Below, piece by piece: positions 25,124 to 34,472 of a DNA stretch of 64,000 bases. The notes beneath the pieces were generated by a model. The model had not been told where the DNA came from. It saw only the letters and a program-made list of their open reading frames with translations, and did no database searches. A program made the position numbers and the translations under genes. The stretch is from Acidobacteriota bacterium (lineage in GTDB: Bacteria; Acidobacteriota; Vicinamibacteria; Vicinamibacterales; UBA2999). Numbering within the stretch: the stretch's first letter is position 1; the number at the start of each line of letters is the position of its first letter. The stretch is from assembly GCA_963169195.1 (NCBI GenBank), contig CAUJDN010000066.1:124001-188000 (forward strand). The letters are read 5' to 3'.

Positions 25124-26346
25124 TCCACGATCTCGACGCCCTGCAGGCCCGGATCGACGGTGGCGGCCGCGTGTCCGCCGACGAGGCCCTGTCCCTGTAC
25201 CGGTCGGCGCCCACCTGGTGGCTGGGCCGGATGGCCGATCGCGTCCGCCGCCGGAAACACCCCGAGGGCATCGTCACCTACATCATCGACCGGAACGTGA
25301 ACTACACGAACGTCTGCGTCGCGCGGTGCAACTTCTGCGCCTTCTATCGCCCGGTTGGCCACGGCGAGGGCTATGTGCTCGGCTTCGACGAGGTCTTCCG
25401 GAAGATCGACGAGACCATCGCCCTGGGCGGCACGCAGCTGCTCCTGCAGGGCGGGCACAATCCCGACCTGCCCATCGCCTGGTACGAGGACCTGTTCCGG
25501 GCCGTCAAGGCGCGCTATCCGTCGCTGCGGCTCCACGCGCTCTCTCCTCCGGAGGTGCTGCACCTGTCGCGCACCTCGAGAGTTCCCGTGTCCGAGGTCA
25601 TCAGCCGCCTCATCGCGGCCGGCCTCGACAGCATTCCGGGCGGTGGCGCCGAGATCCTGGTGGACCGCGTCCGCAGGCTCCTGAACTGCTACGGCAAGGC
25701 GACGGCGGACGAGTGGCTGGATGTCATGCGTCAGGCGCACCGGGCCGGGCTGCGGACTACGGCGACGATGATGTACGGGACCGTGGAGACGGACGAAGAG
25801 CGGCTGGAGCACATGCTCAAGCTGCGCGCGCTGCAGGACGAGACCGGCGGGTTCACCGCGTTCATCGCCTGGAGCTACCAGCCGGAGCACACCGAGCGGG
25901 GTGGGCGCGAGGCCACCGGAATCGAGTACCTCCGCACCCTGGCACTCGCCCGCCTCGTCCTCGACAACTTCGACAACCTGCAGGCGTCATGGGTAACGCA
26001 GGGCGGCAAGGTGGGGCAGCTCAGCCTGGCCTTCGGCGCCAACGACATGGGCAGCGTGATGATCGAAGAGAACGTCGTCCGCGCGGCCGGGGCCGCCTAC
26101 TGCATGGACGAAGTGGAGATCGTCCGTACGGTCGAGGACGCCGGCTTCGTGGCCATGCGGCGGAACATGCACTACGAAGTCCTGGGGGAGCCGGTCTTCC
26201 GGCAACGCGACGTGCCACGGCAGCTCGAGCTGGCCACGGCGCGCGAAGCCGGCGACACCTCCGTGCCGGCCGAGTTGATGAACTATCCCGCGCGCAGCGC
26301 GGCCGGGAAGCGCCAGCGCGCGCAGCCGCCCTCGCCGGTGGCATGA
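25120..26346 (+). CDS. mqnC: cyclic dehypoxanthinyl futalosine synthase MqnC (radical SAM)
   Basis: IDRNVNYTNVCVARCNFCAFYRPVG, LLLQGGHNPDLPIAWYEDLFRAVK, GGGAEILVDRVRRLL, AWSYQPEHTERGG. Confidence 0.93.
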   Translation: MIHDLDALQARIDGGGRVSADEALSLYRSAPTWWLGRMADRVRRRKHPEGIVTYIIDRNVNYTNVCVARCNFCAFYRPVGHGEGYVLGFDEVFRKIDETIALGGTQLLLQGGHNPDLPIAWYEDLFRAVKARYPSLRLHALSPPEVLHLSRTSRVPVSEVISRLIAAGLDSIPGGGAEILVDRVRRLLNCYGKATADEWLDVMRQAHRAGLRTTATMMYGTVETDEERLEHMLKLRALQDETGGFTAFIAWSYQPEHTERGGREATGIEYLRTLALARLVLDNFDNLQASWVTQGGKVGQLSLAFGANDMGSVMIEENVVRAAGAAYCMDEVEIVRTVEDAGFVAMRRNMHYEVLGEPVFRQRDVPRQLELATAREAGDTSVPAELMNYPARSAAGKRQRAQPPSPVA

Positions 26347-27566
26347 CCCGCGTTCGCGCTGCGTGGGTGGTGCCCGTGGACCAGCGGCCGCTGGCCGACG
26401 GATGGGTGGCCGTGGAAGGGGACCGCGTCGTCGCGGTCGGCAACGGCCCGCTGCCCCCGGGGCTGGACGGTCCCACGCGCGACCTGGGGCGGGTGGCCCT
26501 TCTGCCGGGCCTCGTCAACGCGCACGTTCACCTCGAGCTGTCGTGCCTGCGCGATCGCGTGCCCCCGGCCCATGCGTTCACGAGCTGGGTGAAGCAACTG
26601 TTCGCCGCCCGCGGTGCCTCGATGGATCACCCGGACGAGCCGGGCGTGATTGACGCGGCCACCGAGGCCGCGCGGGAGGCCCGCGCGACGGGGACATCGG
26701 CGGTCGGGGACATCGGCAATTCCCTGGCGTCGGTGTCGCCGATCGCATCGAGCGGATTGCGCGGGCTGGTGTTTCACGAGCTCATCGGCTTCCGGGACAC
26801 CACCGGAGATCTGGTGGCGCGCACCAGGGGCGCACGGGAGGCGGCGTCACGGGTGAATGAGCGCGTCCGGGTGAGCCTGGCGCCCCATGCGCCGTACTCG
26901 GTCTCGCCCGAACTGTTCCAGGCCATTCGCGCGGAGGTGGACCGTAGTGAGATCCCGTACACGAGCGTCCACGTGGGGGAATCCGCCGAAGAGATGGAGC
27001 TGCTGGTCGACGGCACCGGCGAGTGGGCGCGGATCCTCCGGTGGATGGGCGCCTGGCGCGACGACTGGCAGGCGCCCGGCACGGGCCCGGTGGAGTACCT
27101 CGACAGCCTGGGAGTCATCGACGCCCGCACGATGGTGGTGCACGGCGTTCAACTGGCCGACGAGAGCCTCCGGCGCGTGCGTGCGCTCGGCGCGACGCTC
27201 GTCACGTGCCCGCGGAGCAACCAGTGGGTGGGGGTGGGCGTCCCGCCGATTCAGCGATTCTACGAGGCCGGCGTTGCGGTGGCGGTTGGAACCGACAGCC
27301 TGGCCAGCGTGGAGGATCTGAACCTGTTCTCCGAACTGAAAGCCATGCGCTGGCTGGCGCCCCGGGTGCCGGCGAGCCGCCTTCTCGAAAGCGCCACCCT
27401 GGTCGGTGCCCGTGCGCTTGGCCTCGACGACGACCTCGGCTCGTTGACGCCGGGCAAACTCGCGGAAATCGTCGCCGTCAAGCTGCCGGACCACGTCACG
27501 GACGTCGAAGAGGTCCTGGTTTCGGGCGTGGACGCCCGCCACGTGTCCTGGGTTCACCAGGCCTGA
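26343..27566 (+). CDS. amidohydrolase family protein, candidate aminodeoxyfutalosine deaminase
   Basis: Amidohydrolase motifs (LVNAHVHLELS, VSLAPHAPYSVSPELFQ, VAVGTDSLASVEDLNLFSEL); specific substrate inferred from location in the mqn cluster. Confidence 0.8.
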   Translation: MTRVRAAWVVPVDQRPLADGWVAVEGDRVVAVGNGPLPPGLDGPTRDLGRVALLPGLVNAHVHLELSCLRDRVPPAHAFTSWVKQLFAARGASMDHPDEPGVIDAATEAAREARATGTSAVGDIGNSLASVSPIASSGLRGLVFHELIGFRDTTGDLVARTRGAREAASRVNERVRVSLAPHAPYSVSPELFQAIRAEVDRSEIPYTSVHVGESAEEMELLVDGTGEWARILRWMGAWRDDWQAPGTGPVEYLDSLGVIDARTMVVHGVQLADESLRRVRALGATLVTCPRSNQWVGVGVPPIQRFYEAGVAVAVGTDSLASVEDLNLFSELKAMRWLAPRVPASRLLESATLVGARALGLDDDLGSLTPGKLAEIVAVKLPDHVTDVEEVLVSGVDARHVSWVHQA

Positions 27567-27567
27567 C

Positions 27568-27593
27568 CCCGAGAACCTGAGAACCCGAGAACC
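27568..27593. repeat. degenerate GAGAACC(T/C) octamer tandem repeat in intergenic spacer
   Basis: ccccgagaacctgagaacccgagaacc. Confidence 0.75.
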
Positions 27594-28445
27594 GTGTCCC
27601 GCCTCATCACCTATCTGTCGTTCGTGCGGTTCAGCCACTCGGTGTTCGCGCTGCCGTTCGCGCTGACCGGCGCGCTGCTCGCGACGCGCGAGCACACCGT
27701 GACCTGGGCACAGCTCGGCTGGATCGTGGTCGCCATGGCGGCCGCGCGGAGCGCGGCCATGGGGTTCAACCGCCTGGTGGACGCTCGATTCGACGCCCTC
27801 AATCCCCGGACGGCCATGCGCGAGCTGCCCCGGGGGGCGATGTCCCGGAGGGAAGCGGCGGCATTCGTGGTGGTGTCGTCAGTGGCCTTCGTGCTGGTGT
27901 CCTGGCAGATCAGCCGCGTGTGCGGTCTGCTGTCGCCGGTGGCGCTGGCCATCGTGTTCTGGTACTCGCTCGCGAAGCGCTATACGTCCTACACACAGGC
28001 TTTCCTGGGCCTGGCGATGGCCGTCGCGCCCGTGGGCGGTTGGCTGGCGGCTGGGGGCGGCGCCGGCTGGGAGCCGTGGCTGCTGGGCCTGGCCATTGGC
28101 CTGTGGGTGGGCGGGTTCGACGTGCTCTATGCCTGCCAGGATCTCGACTTCGATCGCGCGCAGGGGCTGCAATCGATCCCCGTCCGTTTCGGCGTGCCGC
28201 GATCGCTCGTCATCTCGCGCCTCATGCACGTCGGCACGGTGGCGTGCATGCTCGCGCTGGCGTGGGTCGTGCCGCTGGGCGGCATCTACCTGGCGGGCGT
28301 CGCCGTCGTCGCCGCACTGCTGGCGTACGAGCAGTCGCTCGTGAGTGCCACGGACCTCTCGCAGGTCAAGCGGGCGTTCGACATGAACGGATACGTGGGC
28401 ATCGTCTACTTCCTCGTGACCGCATGGGCGGTGTATGTCGGTTGA
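27594..28445 (+). CDS. UbiA-family prenyltransferase (menaquinone biosynthesis, MqnP-like)
   Basis: MGFNRLVDARFDALNPRTAMRELPRG (NxxxDxxxD-type) and GGFDVLYACQDLDFDRAQGLQSIPVRFG; membrane protein in the mqn cluster. Confidence 0.92.
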   Translation: MSRLITYLSFVRFSHSVFALPFALTGALLATREHTVTWAQLGWIVVAMAAARSAAMGFNRLVDARFDALNPRTAMRELPRGAMSRREAAAFVVVSSVAFVLVSWQISRVCGLLSPVALAIVFWYSLAKRYTSYTQAFLGLAMAVAPVGGWLAAGGGAGWEPWLLGLAIGLWVGGFDVLYACQDLDFDRAQGLQSIPVRFGVPRSLVISRLMHVGTVACMLALAWVVPLGGIYLAGVAVVAALLAYEQSLVSATDLSQVKRAFDMNGYVGIVYFLVTAWAVYVG

Positions 28446-29148
28446 CAAGAGCCCCGCGAAGATCGCGGGCATGTTCGACGCCATCGCCGGGCGGTACGAC
28501 CTGCTCAACACGGTGCTCTCCGGAGGCCTGGACCGCTACTGGCGCCGGCGTGCGATCCGGAGCCTGGCGCTCTCGGGGCGCGAGCGGCTCCTCGACGTGT
28601 GCACCGGGACGGCCGATGTGGCCATGGCGGGTGCGCGTGCGCATGCGGGAGCCGCTCGCGTCGTCGGCGTGGACTTCGCGGGCACGATGCTGGCCCACGG
28701 CATCGCGAAGATCCGCGAGGAAGCGCTCGATGGCCGCATCCAGCTGGTGCGCGGCGATGCCATGCGCCTGCCCGTGGCCGATGCATCGGTGGACGCGGCG
28801 ACCATCGCGTTCGGCATCCGCAACGTGCAGCAGCCCGAGGCGGCTTGCGCCGAGCTGCTGCGGGTGCTGAAGCCCGGCGGACGCCTGGCCATCCTGGAGT
28901 TCGGAATGCCGGTCGTGCCGGCCGTGCGGCCCCTGTACTTGTGGTACTTCACCCACGTCCTGCCTCGGATTGGCCGTGCGGTGTCGCGCCACTCGATGGC
29001 CTACGACTACCTGCCACAGTCGGTCGGCAGCTTCCCCTGGGGAGACGCGTTCGGCCGCATCCTCCGTGCCACGGGATTTTCACAGGTCAGGGCCCGGCCA
29101 CTCAGCCTGGGCATCGTCTATCTGTATACGGCGAGGAAGGACACATAG
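28435..29148 (+). CDS. ubiE: demethylmenaquinone methyltransferase (UbiE/MenG)
   Basis: MFDAIAGRYDLLNTVLSGGLDRYWRRRAI, LLDVCTGTADVAM, IAFGIRNVQQPEAACAELLRVLKPGGRLAILEF. Confidence 0.95.
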   Translation: MSVDKSPAKIAGMFDAIAGRYDLLNTVLSGGLDRYWRRRAIRSLALSGRERLLDVCTGTADVAMAGARAHAGAARVVGVDFAGTMLAHGIAKIREEALDGRIQLVRGDAMRLPVADASVDAATIAFGIRNVQQPEAACAELLRVLKPGGRLAILEFGMPVVPAVRPLYLWYFTHVLPRIGRAVSRHSMAYDYLPQSVGSFPWGDAFGRILRATGFSQVRARPLSLGIVYLYTARKDT

Positions 29149-29211
29149 GGACTCGGGGTTGAGGGACCGGGCGAGCTGGAGCGGGGCCGGGATCTCGAGC
29201 CACCAAGACCT

Positions 29212-29324
29212 GAAGTCCCAAGCCCCGCGCCCCAAGTCCCAAGCCCCGCGCCCCAAGTCCCAAGTCCCAAGTCCCAAGCCCCAAGTCCCAAGTCCCGAGC
29301 CCCAAGTCCTGATCCCCAAGTCCC
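29212..29324. repeat. degenerate heptamer tandem repeat (CAAGTCC / CAAGCCC / CGCGCCC units)
   Basis: Direct reading of about 16 consecutive 7-bp units, e.g. caagtcc caagccc cgcgccc caagtcc caagtcc caagtcc caagccc. Confidence 0.93.
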
Positions 29325-29344
29325 TGTATACTCACAAATAGCTG

Positions 29345-30292
29345 ATGTACTTCGACTTCGACGATCGTTACTCCGACGTCGAGCCCGTCGGGCGCGCCAT
29401 CAATCTGCGCGATGGCGTGGTCGTGTCCATCCTGGTGCACGCCCTCATCATCGGCGTGCTGCTCTTCGCTCCGTCGTTTCTCCCGGAGCGCCAGCCCTCC
29501 ACCGACGACCCGCTCGTGCGCGTGGAGCGTCAGCCCGAAGCCGAGGCGCCGCGGTTCGTGTTCGTCCAGCCGAGACTCGATACGCCTGCGCCGACGCCTC
29601 CGGAGCGGGCGGAACTGTCGGATATCGACCGTCAGGCGCGGAACCGCGAGCGCGCGCCGGTCATCGATGGTCCGTTGCCGTTCGCGCGGGGGAGTTCGAC
29701 CGAGCGTGTGGAGTCCATGCCAGACGAGCGGGCACGTGGCCGCGGGCCGGCCGAGGAGCCGGCTCCCGACGCGGCGCCTGGCGTGGAGACGCCGGAGCCG
29801 GCGCTCGATCCCGCTACGGATGGGCGGCTCGCGATGCAGCAGCCGCATCGCGCGCAGCCGCCGCCGGGCGGACAGCTCGGGGAAGCGCTGCGAAACCTGC
29901 AGCGCTACGTGGACAGGGAATCCTTTGGCAACCAGAGCGGCTCGTCGCAGGAGTTCGGGCCGCTGCAATTCGACACCAAGGGCGTCGAGTTCGGGCCCTG
30001 GGTGCGGCGGTTCGTCGCCCAGGTGAAGCGCAACTGGTTCGTGCCCTACGCCGCGATGTCGCTCCGCGGCCGAGTCGTGATCACGTTCTACGTGCACCGC
30101 AACGGCGCGCTGACCGACGTGACCGTCATCTCGCCCTCGGCCGTGGACTCCTTCAATCTCGCGGCACGAAACGCGCTGCTCGCGTCGAACCCCACCGAGC
30201 CGCTGCCGCCCGAGTATCCGGACGATCGGGCGTTCTTCACGGTCACGTTCTTCTACAACGAGTCGCCGGACGGACGCACGCAGGGGCAGTAG
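29345..30292 (+). CDS. TonB family energy-transducer-like protein
   Basis: N-terminal TM (VVSILVHALIIGVLLFAPSFLPER), proline-rich linker, C-terminal GRVVITFYVHRNGALTDVTVISPSAVDSFNLAARNALLASNP. Confidence 0.85.
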   Translation: MYFDFDDRYSDVEPVGRAINLRDGVVVSILVHALIIGVLLFAPSFLPERQPSTDDPLVRVERQPEAEAPRFVFVQPRLDTPAPTPPERAELSDIDRQARNRERAPVIDGPLPFARGSSTERVESMPDERARGRGPAEEPAPDAAPGVETPEPALDPATDGRLAMQQPHRAQPPPGGQLGEALRNLQRYVDRESFGNQSGSSQEFGPLQFDTKGVEFGPWVRRFVAQVKRNWFVPYAAMSLRGRVVITFYVHRNGALTDVTVISPSAVDSFNLAARNALLASNPTEPLPPEYPDDRAFFTVTFFYNESPDGRTQGQ

Positions 30293-30298
30293 GCGGCG

Positions 30299-31237
30299 AT
30301 GAAGGAGCTGCTGGCGGTGCTGGGGCCGACGGCCACCGGCAAGAGCGCGCTGGCCCTGGCCATCGCGGAGCGCGTCGGCGGCGAGATCGTCAACTGCGAC
30401 TCCACGGCGGTGTACCGCGGCTTCGACATCGGCACCGACAAGGTGCCCGTGGAGGCACGACGCGGCATCCCGCACCATCTGATCGACATCGTCGCGCCGA
30501 TCGCCGACTACAACGCAGCGGACTTCGCGCGGGACGCGACGCGGGCGATTCGCGAGATCCACGCCCGCGGCCGCCTGCCGATCCTGGTGGGCGGCACCGG
30601 GTTCTACTACCGGGCCCTCACGCGCGGCCTGTTCCCGGGCCCCGGCAAGGACGAGGTGATTCGCGCCCGGCTGGATCGGCTGGCCGGCCGCCACGGTCCC
30701 GAGCGCCTGCATCGCCTGCTGCGGCGCGTGGACCCCGACTCCTCCGCACGAATCCAGCCGCGGGATCGCAAGCGCCTCGTGCGGGCGCTGGAGGTCTACT
30801 TCCAGAGCGGAAAGCCGCTGACGGCGCACTTCGCCGACACGGTCTCGCCGCTCGGGCCTGACGTCGCGGTGACCGCCCTGGCCCTGCGGATGCCGCCCGA
30901 GCCGCTGGGCGAGCGCCTGCAACGGCGCGTGGATCAGCAGTTCGAGGCGGGCCTGCTCGACGAGATTCGCGCGAATCTCGTCGCGGGCGTGCCCGCAACT
31001 GCACGGCCCTTCGGCGGCCTCGTGTACCGCCAGGCGCTGGCGCACTTGGACGGCGCCCGCGACGAGGCGGCCACGCGTGACCTGATTGCACGCGAGAACC
31101 GCCGCTACGCGCGGCGCCAGTTGATCTGGTTCCGCAAAGAGCCTAGGCTTATGTGGTTTGACGGCCCCGGCGAATGCGCGGAGGTGCAGGCCCGCGTTTT
31201 TGGGTGGCTGGCCGAGCGGGGCCTGTTGCACGCCTAA
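30299..31237 (+). CDS. miaA: tRNA dimethylallyltransferase
   Basis: LAVLGPTATGKSALALAIAERVGGEIVNCDSTAVYRGFDIGTDKV; ILVGGTGFYYRALTRGL; next to hfq. Confidence 0.95.
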   Translation: MKELLAVLGPTATGKSALALAIAERVGGEIVNCDSTAVYRGFDIGTDKVPVEARRGIPHHLIDIVAPIADYNAADFARDATRAIREIHARGRLPILVGGTGFYYRALTRGLFPGPGKDEVIRARLDRLAGRHGPERLHRLLRRVDPDSSARIQPRDRKRLVRALEVYFQSGKPLTAHFADTVSPLGPDVAVTALALRMPPEPLGERLQRRVDQQFEAGLLDEIRANLVAGVPATARPFGGLVYRQALAHLDGARDEAATRDLIARENRRYARRQLIWFRKEPRLMWFDGPGECAEVQARVFGWLAERGLLHA

Positions 31238-31251
31238 GGAGTTGTGCCGCG

Positions 31252-31500
31252 ATGGCAGACACGAAGACCGGCGCCCCCAACATCCAGGACGTCTTCCTCA
31301 ACTACGCACGCCGTGAGAAGCTGGCCGTCGTGCTTCACCTGCTCGACGGCCGGGAATTCGAAGCGCGCATCAAGAACTTCGATCGCTTCGCGCTCATCGT
31401 CGAGCACAACGGCATGGATCATCTCGTGTTCAAGCACGCCATCGCGACGATTCGCACGCCGCGCAGCGTCCCGAACTACTTCTCGTCCCATCACCCCTGA
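31252..31500 (+). CDS. hfq: RNA chaperone Hfq
   Basis: NIQDVFLNYARREKLAVVLHLLDGREFEARIKNFDRFALIVEHNGMDHLVFKHAIATI; follows miaA. Confidence 0.93.
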   Translation: MADTKTGAPNIQDVFLNYARREKLAVVLHLLDGREFEARIKNFDRFALIVEHNGMDHLVFKHAIATIRTPRSVPNYFSSHHP

Positions 31501-31503
31501 GGC

Positions 31504-32670
31504 GTGTTCCGCCGCGCCATCGTGATCGTGCTCGACAGCGTGGGTGCCGGTGAGCTGCCCGATGCCGGGCTGTACGGAGACGAGGGGAGCCACACGCTGG
31601 GCCACGTCGCCGCGCAGGCGGCGCCGGACGTGCCCACGCTGGCGGCCCTGGGCCTGGGCTGCGCGGTGCCGCTCGACGGCGTCCCGTGCCCGTCGTCGCC
31701 TCGCGCGTCCTACGGCCTGATGGCCGAGCAATCGGCCGGCAAGGACTCGGTCACGGGCCACTGGGAGCTGATGGGGCTGGTGCTCGATCGCGCGTTTCCG
31801 ACGTTTCCGCAGGGATTTCCCGCCGGGATGATCGAGGCCTTCGAGCGTCGCATCGGCCGGGGCGTGCTCGGCAACGTGGTCGCGTCGGGCACCGCTATCA
31901 TCGACCAGCTCGGGCCCCGTCATCTCGAGAGCGGCCAGCCCATCGTCTACACGTCGGCCGACAGCGTCTTCCAGATCGCGGCCCACGAGGAGATCGTGCC
32001 CGTGCCGCTGCTCTACGAGTGGTGCCGCGCGGCATACGAGATCGCGGTGGACGGCGCCGGGCTCGGGCGCGTGATCGCCCGGCCGTTCGTGGGCCGTCCC
32101 GGCCGGTTCACGAGGACCGCCAACCGCCACGACTTCGCGATGCGCCCGCGCGGCGAGACGCTGCTCGATGTGCTGACCGCCAGGGGCCACCTCGTCACCG
32201 CCATCGGCAAGATCGGCGACCTCTTCGCCGGGCGCGGGATCACCGAGTCGTGTCCGACGACGAGCGATGCGCACGGGATGGATCTGCTCGAGACGCGCCT
32301 CGTGGCGCAGGGCGCCGGCCTGCTCTTCGTCAACCTCGTGGACTTCGACACGCTGTACGGGCACCGGAACGACGTGCCGGGATATGCGCGGAATCTGGAG
32401 CGCTTCGACGCCCGGCTGGCGCGCCTGCTCCCGCTCCTGGGAGAGGACGACCTGCTGGTGATTACGGCCGACCACGGAAACGACCCGGCGACGCCCAGCA
32501 CCGATCACTCCCGCGAGTACGTGCCCGTACTGGTCACCGGCCCGCGCGTGAAGGCGGGCCGGTCGCTTGGGACACGTGCCACCTTCGCCGACCTCGGGCA
32601 GACCCTGGCCGAGGCGTTCGGCGTGCCCCCGCTCCGGCACGGCGAGAGTTTCCTCGGGGAGATCGTGTGA
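31504..32670 (+). CDS. deoB: phosphopentomutase
   Basis: AIVIVLDSVGAGELPDAGLYGDEGSHTLGHV; GKDSVTGHWELMGLVL; ADHGNDPATPSTDHSREYVPVLV. Confidence 0.93.
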   Translation: MFRRAIVIVLDSVGAGELPDAGLYGDEGSHTLGHVAAQAAPDVPTLAALGLGCAVPLDGVPCPSSPRASYGLMAEQSAGKDSVTGHWELMGLVLDRAFPTFPQGFPAGMIEAFERRIGRGVLGNVVASGTAIIDQLGPRHLESGQPIVYTSADSVFQIAAHEEIVPVPLLYEWCRAAYEIAVDGAGLGRVIARPFVGRPGRFTRTANRHDFAMRPRGETLLDVLTARGHLVTAIGKIGDLFAGRGITESCPTTSDAHGMDLLETRLVAQGAGLLFVNLVDFDTLYGHRNDVPGYARNLERFDARLARLLPLLGEDDLLVITADHGNDPATPSTDHSREYVPVLVTGPRVKAGRSLGTRATFADLGQTLAEAFGVPPLRHGESFLGEIV

Positions 32671-33725
32671 CGATTCGGGAGGAGCTCGAGCAACGCGAGC
32701 GCGAGACCCTCGCGCCGCAGGCCGCCAAGAGCGGCGCCAGCCGGGGCCGCCTGCGACCCGAGGCGGAGGATCCTGTCCGGCCAGCGTTCCAACGGGACCG
32801 CGACCGCATCATCCACACCAAGGCGTTCCGACGCCTGAAGCACAAGACCCAGGTGTTCTTCTCGCCTCGGGGCGACCACTACCGGACGCGGCTCACGCAC
32901 ACGCTCGAGGTGTCGCAGATCGCACGCACCATCGCCAAGGTGCTGCGCCTGCACGAGGAGCTCACCGAGGCCATCGCGCTTGGCCACGACCTCGGCCACA
33001 CGCCGTTCGGGCACGCCGGCGAGCGGGTGCTGAACACCCTGGTCCCCGGCGGCTTCAATCACTACGAACAGAGCCTGCGCATCGTGGACGTGCTGGAGCA
33101 GGACCACCGGGGCCTGAACCTGACGTGGGAGGTCCGCGACGGCATCGCCCGGCACTCGAAGGGGAAGAGTGGGCTGCCGGTCGGGGCGCCACCCGATCAG
33201 CGAGCCAGCACCATCGAGGGCCAGGTGGCCCGTGTCGCCGACATCGTCGCCTACGTGAACCACGACATCGATGATGCGGTGCGCGCCGGGATTCTCATCG
33301 AGGCACAGCTGCCGCGGGAGGCGGTGGCCGTTCTCGGGCACAGCCCGTCCGAGCGCATCGGGCGCCTCGTCACCAACGTGGTGGAACAGACCCTGGCTGG
33401 CGGGGTGACCGAGGTCCGCATGAGCGACGACGTGCTCGAGGCCATGCTGGCCCTCCGGACGTTCATGTTCGAGGCGGTCTACGAGAACCAGGTGGCGACG
33501 GCCGAGTTCGGCAAGGCCCACGGCATCCTGGGCGGGTTGTGGGAGAAGATCCGGGAGCGGCCGGAGCAGTTCCTGGACGCCCGGACCGTCGCCGCGGAAG
33601 GGCTGGACCGGGCCGCCCAGGATTTTCTGGCGGGCATGACCGACCGCTATGCCGTTAACTTGTTCGAGCAGTTGTACATCCCGAAGCCCTGGGTGACCGT
33701 GTCGGATGGCCCGCACATGCTATAA
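32667..33725 (+). CDS. dgt: deoxyguanosinetriphosphate triphosphohydrolase-like protein (HD domain)
   Basis: GTG at 32667 overlapping the deoB stop; FQRDRDRIIHTKAFRRLKHKTQVFFSPRGDHYRTRLTHTLEVSQIARTIA; LGHDLGHTPFGHAGE. Confidence 0.93.
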   Translation: MTIREELEQRERETLAPQAAKSGASRGRLRPEAEDPVRPAFQRDRDRIIHTKAFRRLKHKTQVFFSPRGDHYRTRLTHTLEVSQIARTIAKVLRLHEELTEAIALGHDLGHTPFGHAGERVLNTLVPGGFNHYEQSLRIVDVLEQDHRGLNLTWEVRDGIARHSKGKSGLPVGAPPDQRASTIEGQVARVADIVAYVNHDIDDAVRAGILIEAQLPREAVAVLGHSPSERIGRLVTNVVEQTLAGGVTEVRMSDDVLEAMLALRTFMFEAVYENQVATAEFGKAHGILGGLWEKIRERPEQFLDARTVAAEGLDRAAQDFLAGMTDRYAVNLFEQLYIPKPWVTVSDGPHML

Positions 33726-33733
33726 TCGTCGTT

Positions 33734-34282
33734 TTGATGCGGCTGGATCTTTCGCACATTCGGCAGGCCGAAACGGCCTTCCTGCGCCAGTACGACCCGT
33801 CGGCCTTCGCGGAGGACGACGAAGACTACCGGGTCGTCTCGCCGGTGTCGCTCGAGTTCACCGTCCACAAGGACCAGGATCGGTTCCGGCTGGTGGGCCG
33901 GGTGTCAACGACGCTCGAACTGGCCTGCAGCCGCTGCCTCGAGCCGTTCACGCTGCCGGTGAACGCCGCGTTCGACCTGCGGTACCTCCCGCAGGCCGCC
34001 GCGGCGCAAGAGGCGACGCCGGAGGCGTCGGAGACCGGGGATGACGATGCCTCGACGACGTTCTATGAAGACGAGGCGATCGACCTCGCGGGGATGTTGC
34101 GAGAACAGTTCTACCTGGCCTTGCCGATGAAGCCGCTGTGCGGGGAGTCCTGCAAGGGCCTTTGCCCGCAGTGCGGCGTGAACCTGAACGTGGAAACGTG
34201 TGCGTGCAAGCCGCAGTGGGAGGATCCCAGGCTTGCCGGCCTGAGTGTCCTGATCACCGATCGAAAGCCCGACGATGCCTAA
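33734..34282 (+). CDS. DUF177 (YceD) family protein
   Basis: LELACSRCLEPFTLPV; LPMKPLCGESCKGLCPQCGVNLNVETCAC; upstream of rpmF. Confidence 0.92.
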   Translation: MMRLDLSHIRQAETAFLRQYDPSAFAEDDEDYRVVSPVSLEFTVHKDQDRFRLVGRVSTTLELACSRCLEPFTLPVNAAFDLRYLPQAAAAQEATPEASETGDDDASTTFYEDEAIDLAGMLREQFYLALPMKPLCGESCKGLCPQCGVNLNVETCACKPQWEDPRLAGLSVLITDRKPDDA

Positions 34283-34457
34283 TCCGAAACGTCGCCACTC
34301 GAAGACCCGCGGCCGCAAGCGCCGCACCCACGATGCGCTCACGGCGGCCACGGCCGGCCGCTGCCCGCAGTGCGGCGAGCCGAAGGCGGCGCACCGCGTG
34401 TGTGCCTACTGCGGCCATTACCGCGCCCGCCAGGTGCGGCCTGTCGACGAAGAATAG
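34275..34457 (+). CDS. rpmF: 50S ribosomal protein L32
   Basis: MPNPKRRHSKTRGRKRRTHDALTAATAGRCPQCGEPKAAHRVCAYCGHYRARQV. Confidence 0.97.
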   Translation: MPNPKRRHSKTRGRKRRTHDALTAATAGRCPQCGEPKAAHRVCAYCGHYRARQVRPVDEE

Positions 34458-34472
34458 CGTCCCGATTCCGCC

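Noticed and set aside
24894-26342. Upstream extension of the amidohydrolase ORF (890-aa ORF)
   Set aside because: Out-of-frame with mqnA/mqnC; the real start is ATG 26343 overlapping the mqnC stop.
29212-29324. Possible CRISPR array
   Set aside because: Units are 7 bp and contiguous with no spacers and no cas genes; it is a short tandem repeat.
33721-33726. Perfect TATAAT overlapping the dgt stop codon upstream of DUF177-rpmF
   Set aside because: No -35 at suitable spacing and only 8 nt before the DUF177 ATG; likely partly a coincidence with the stop codon, though a leaderless transcript cannot be ruled out.
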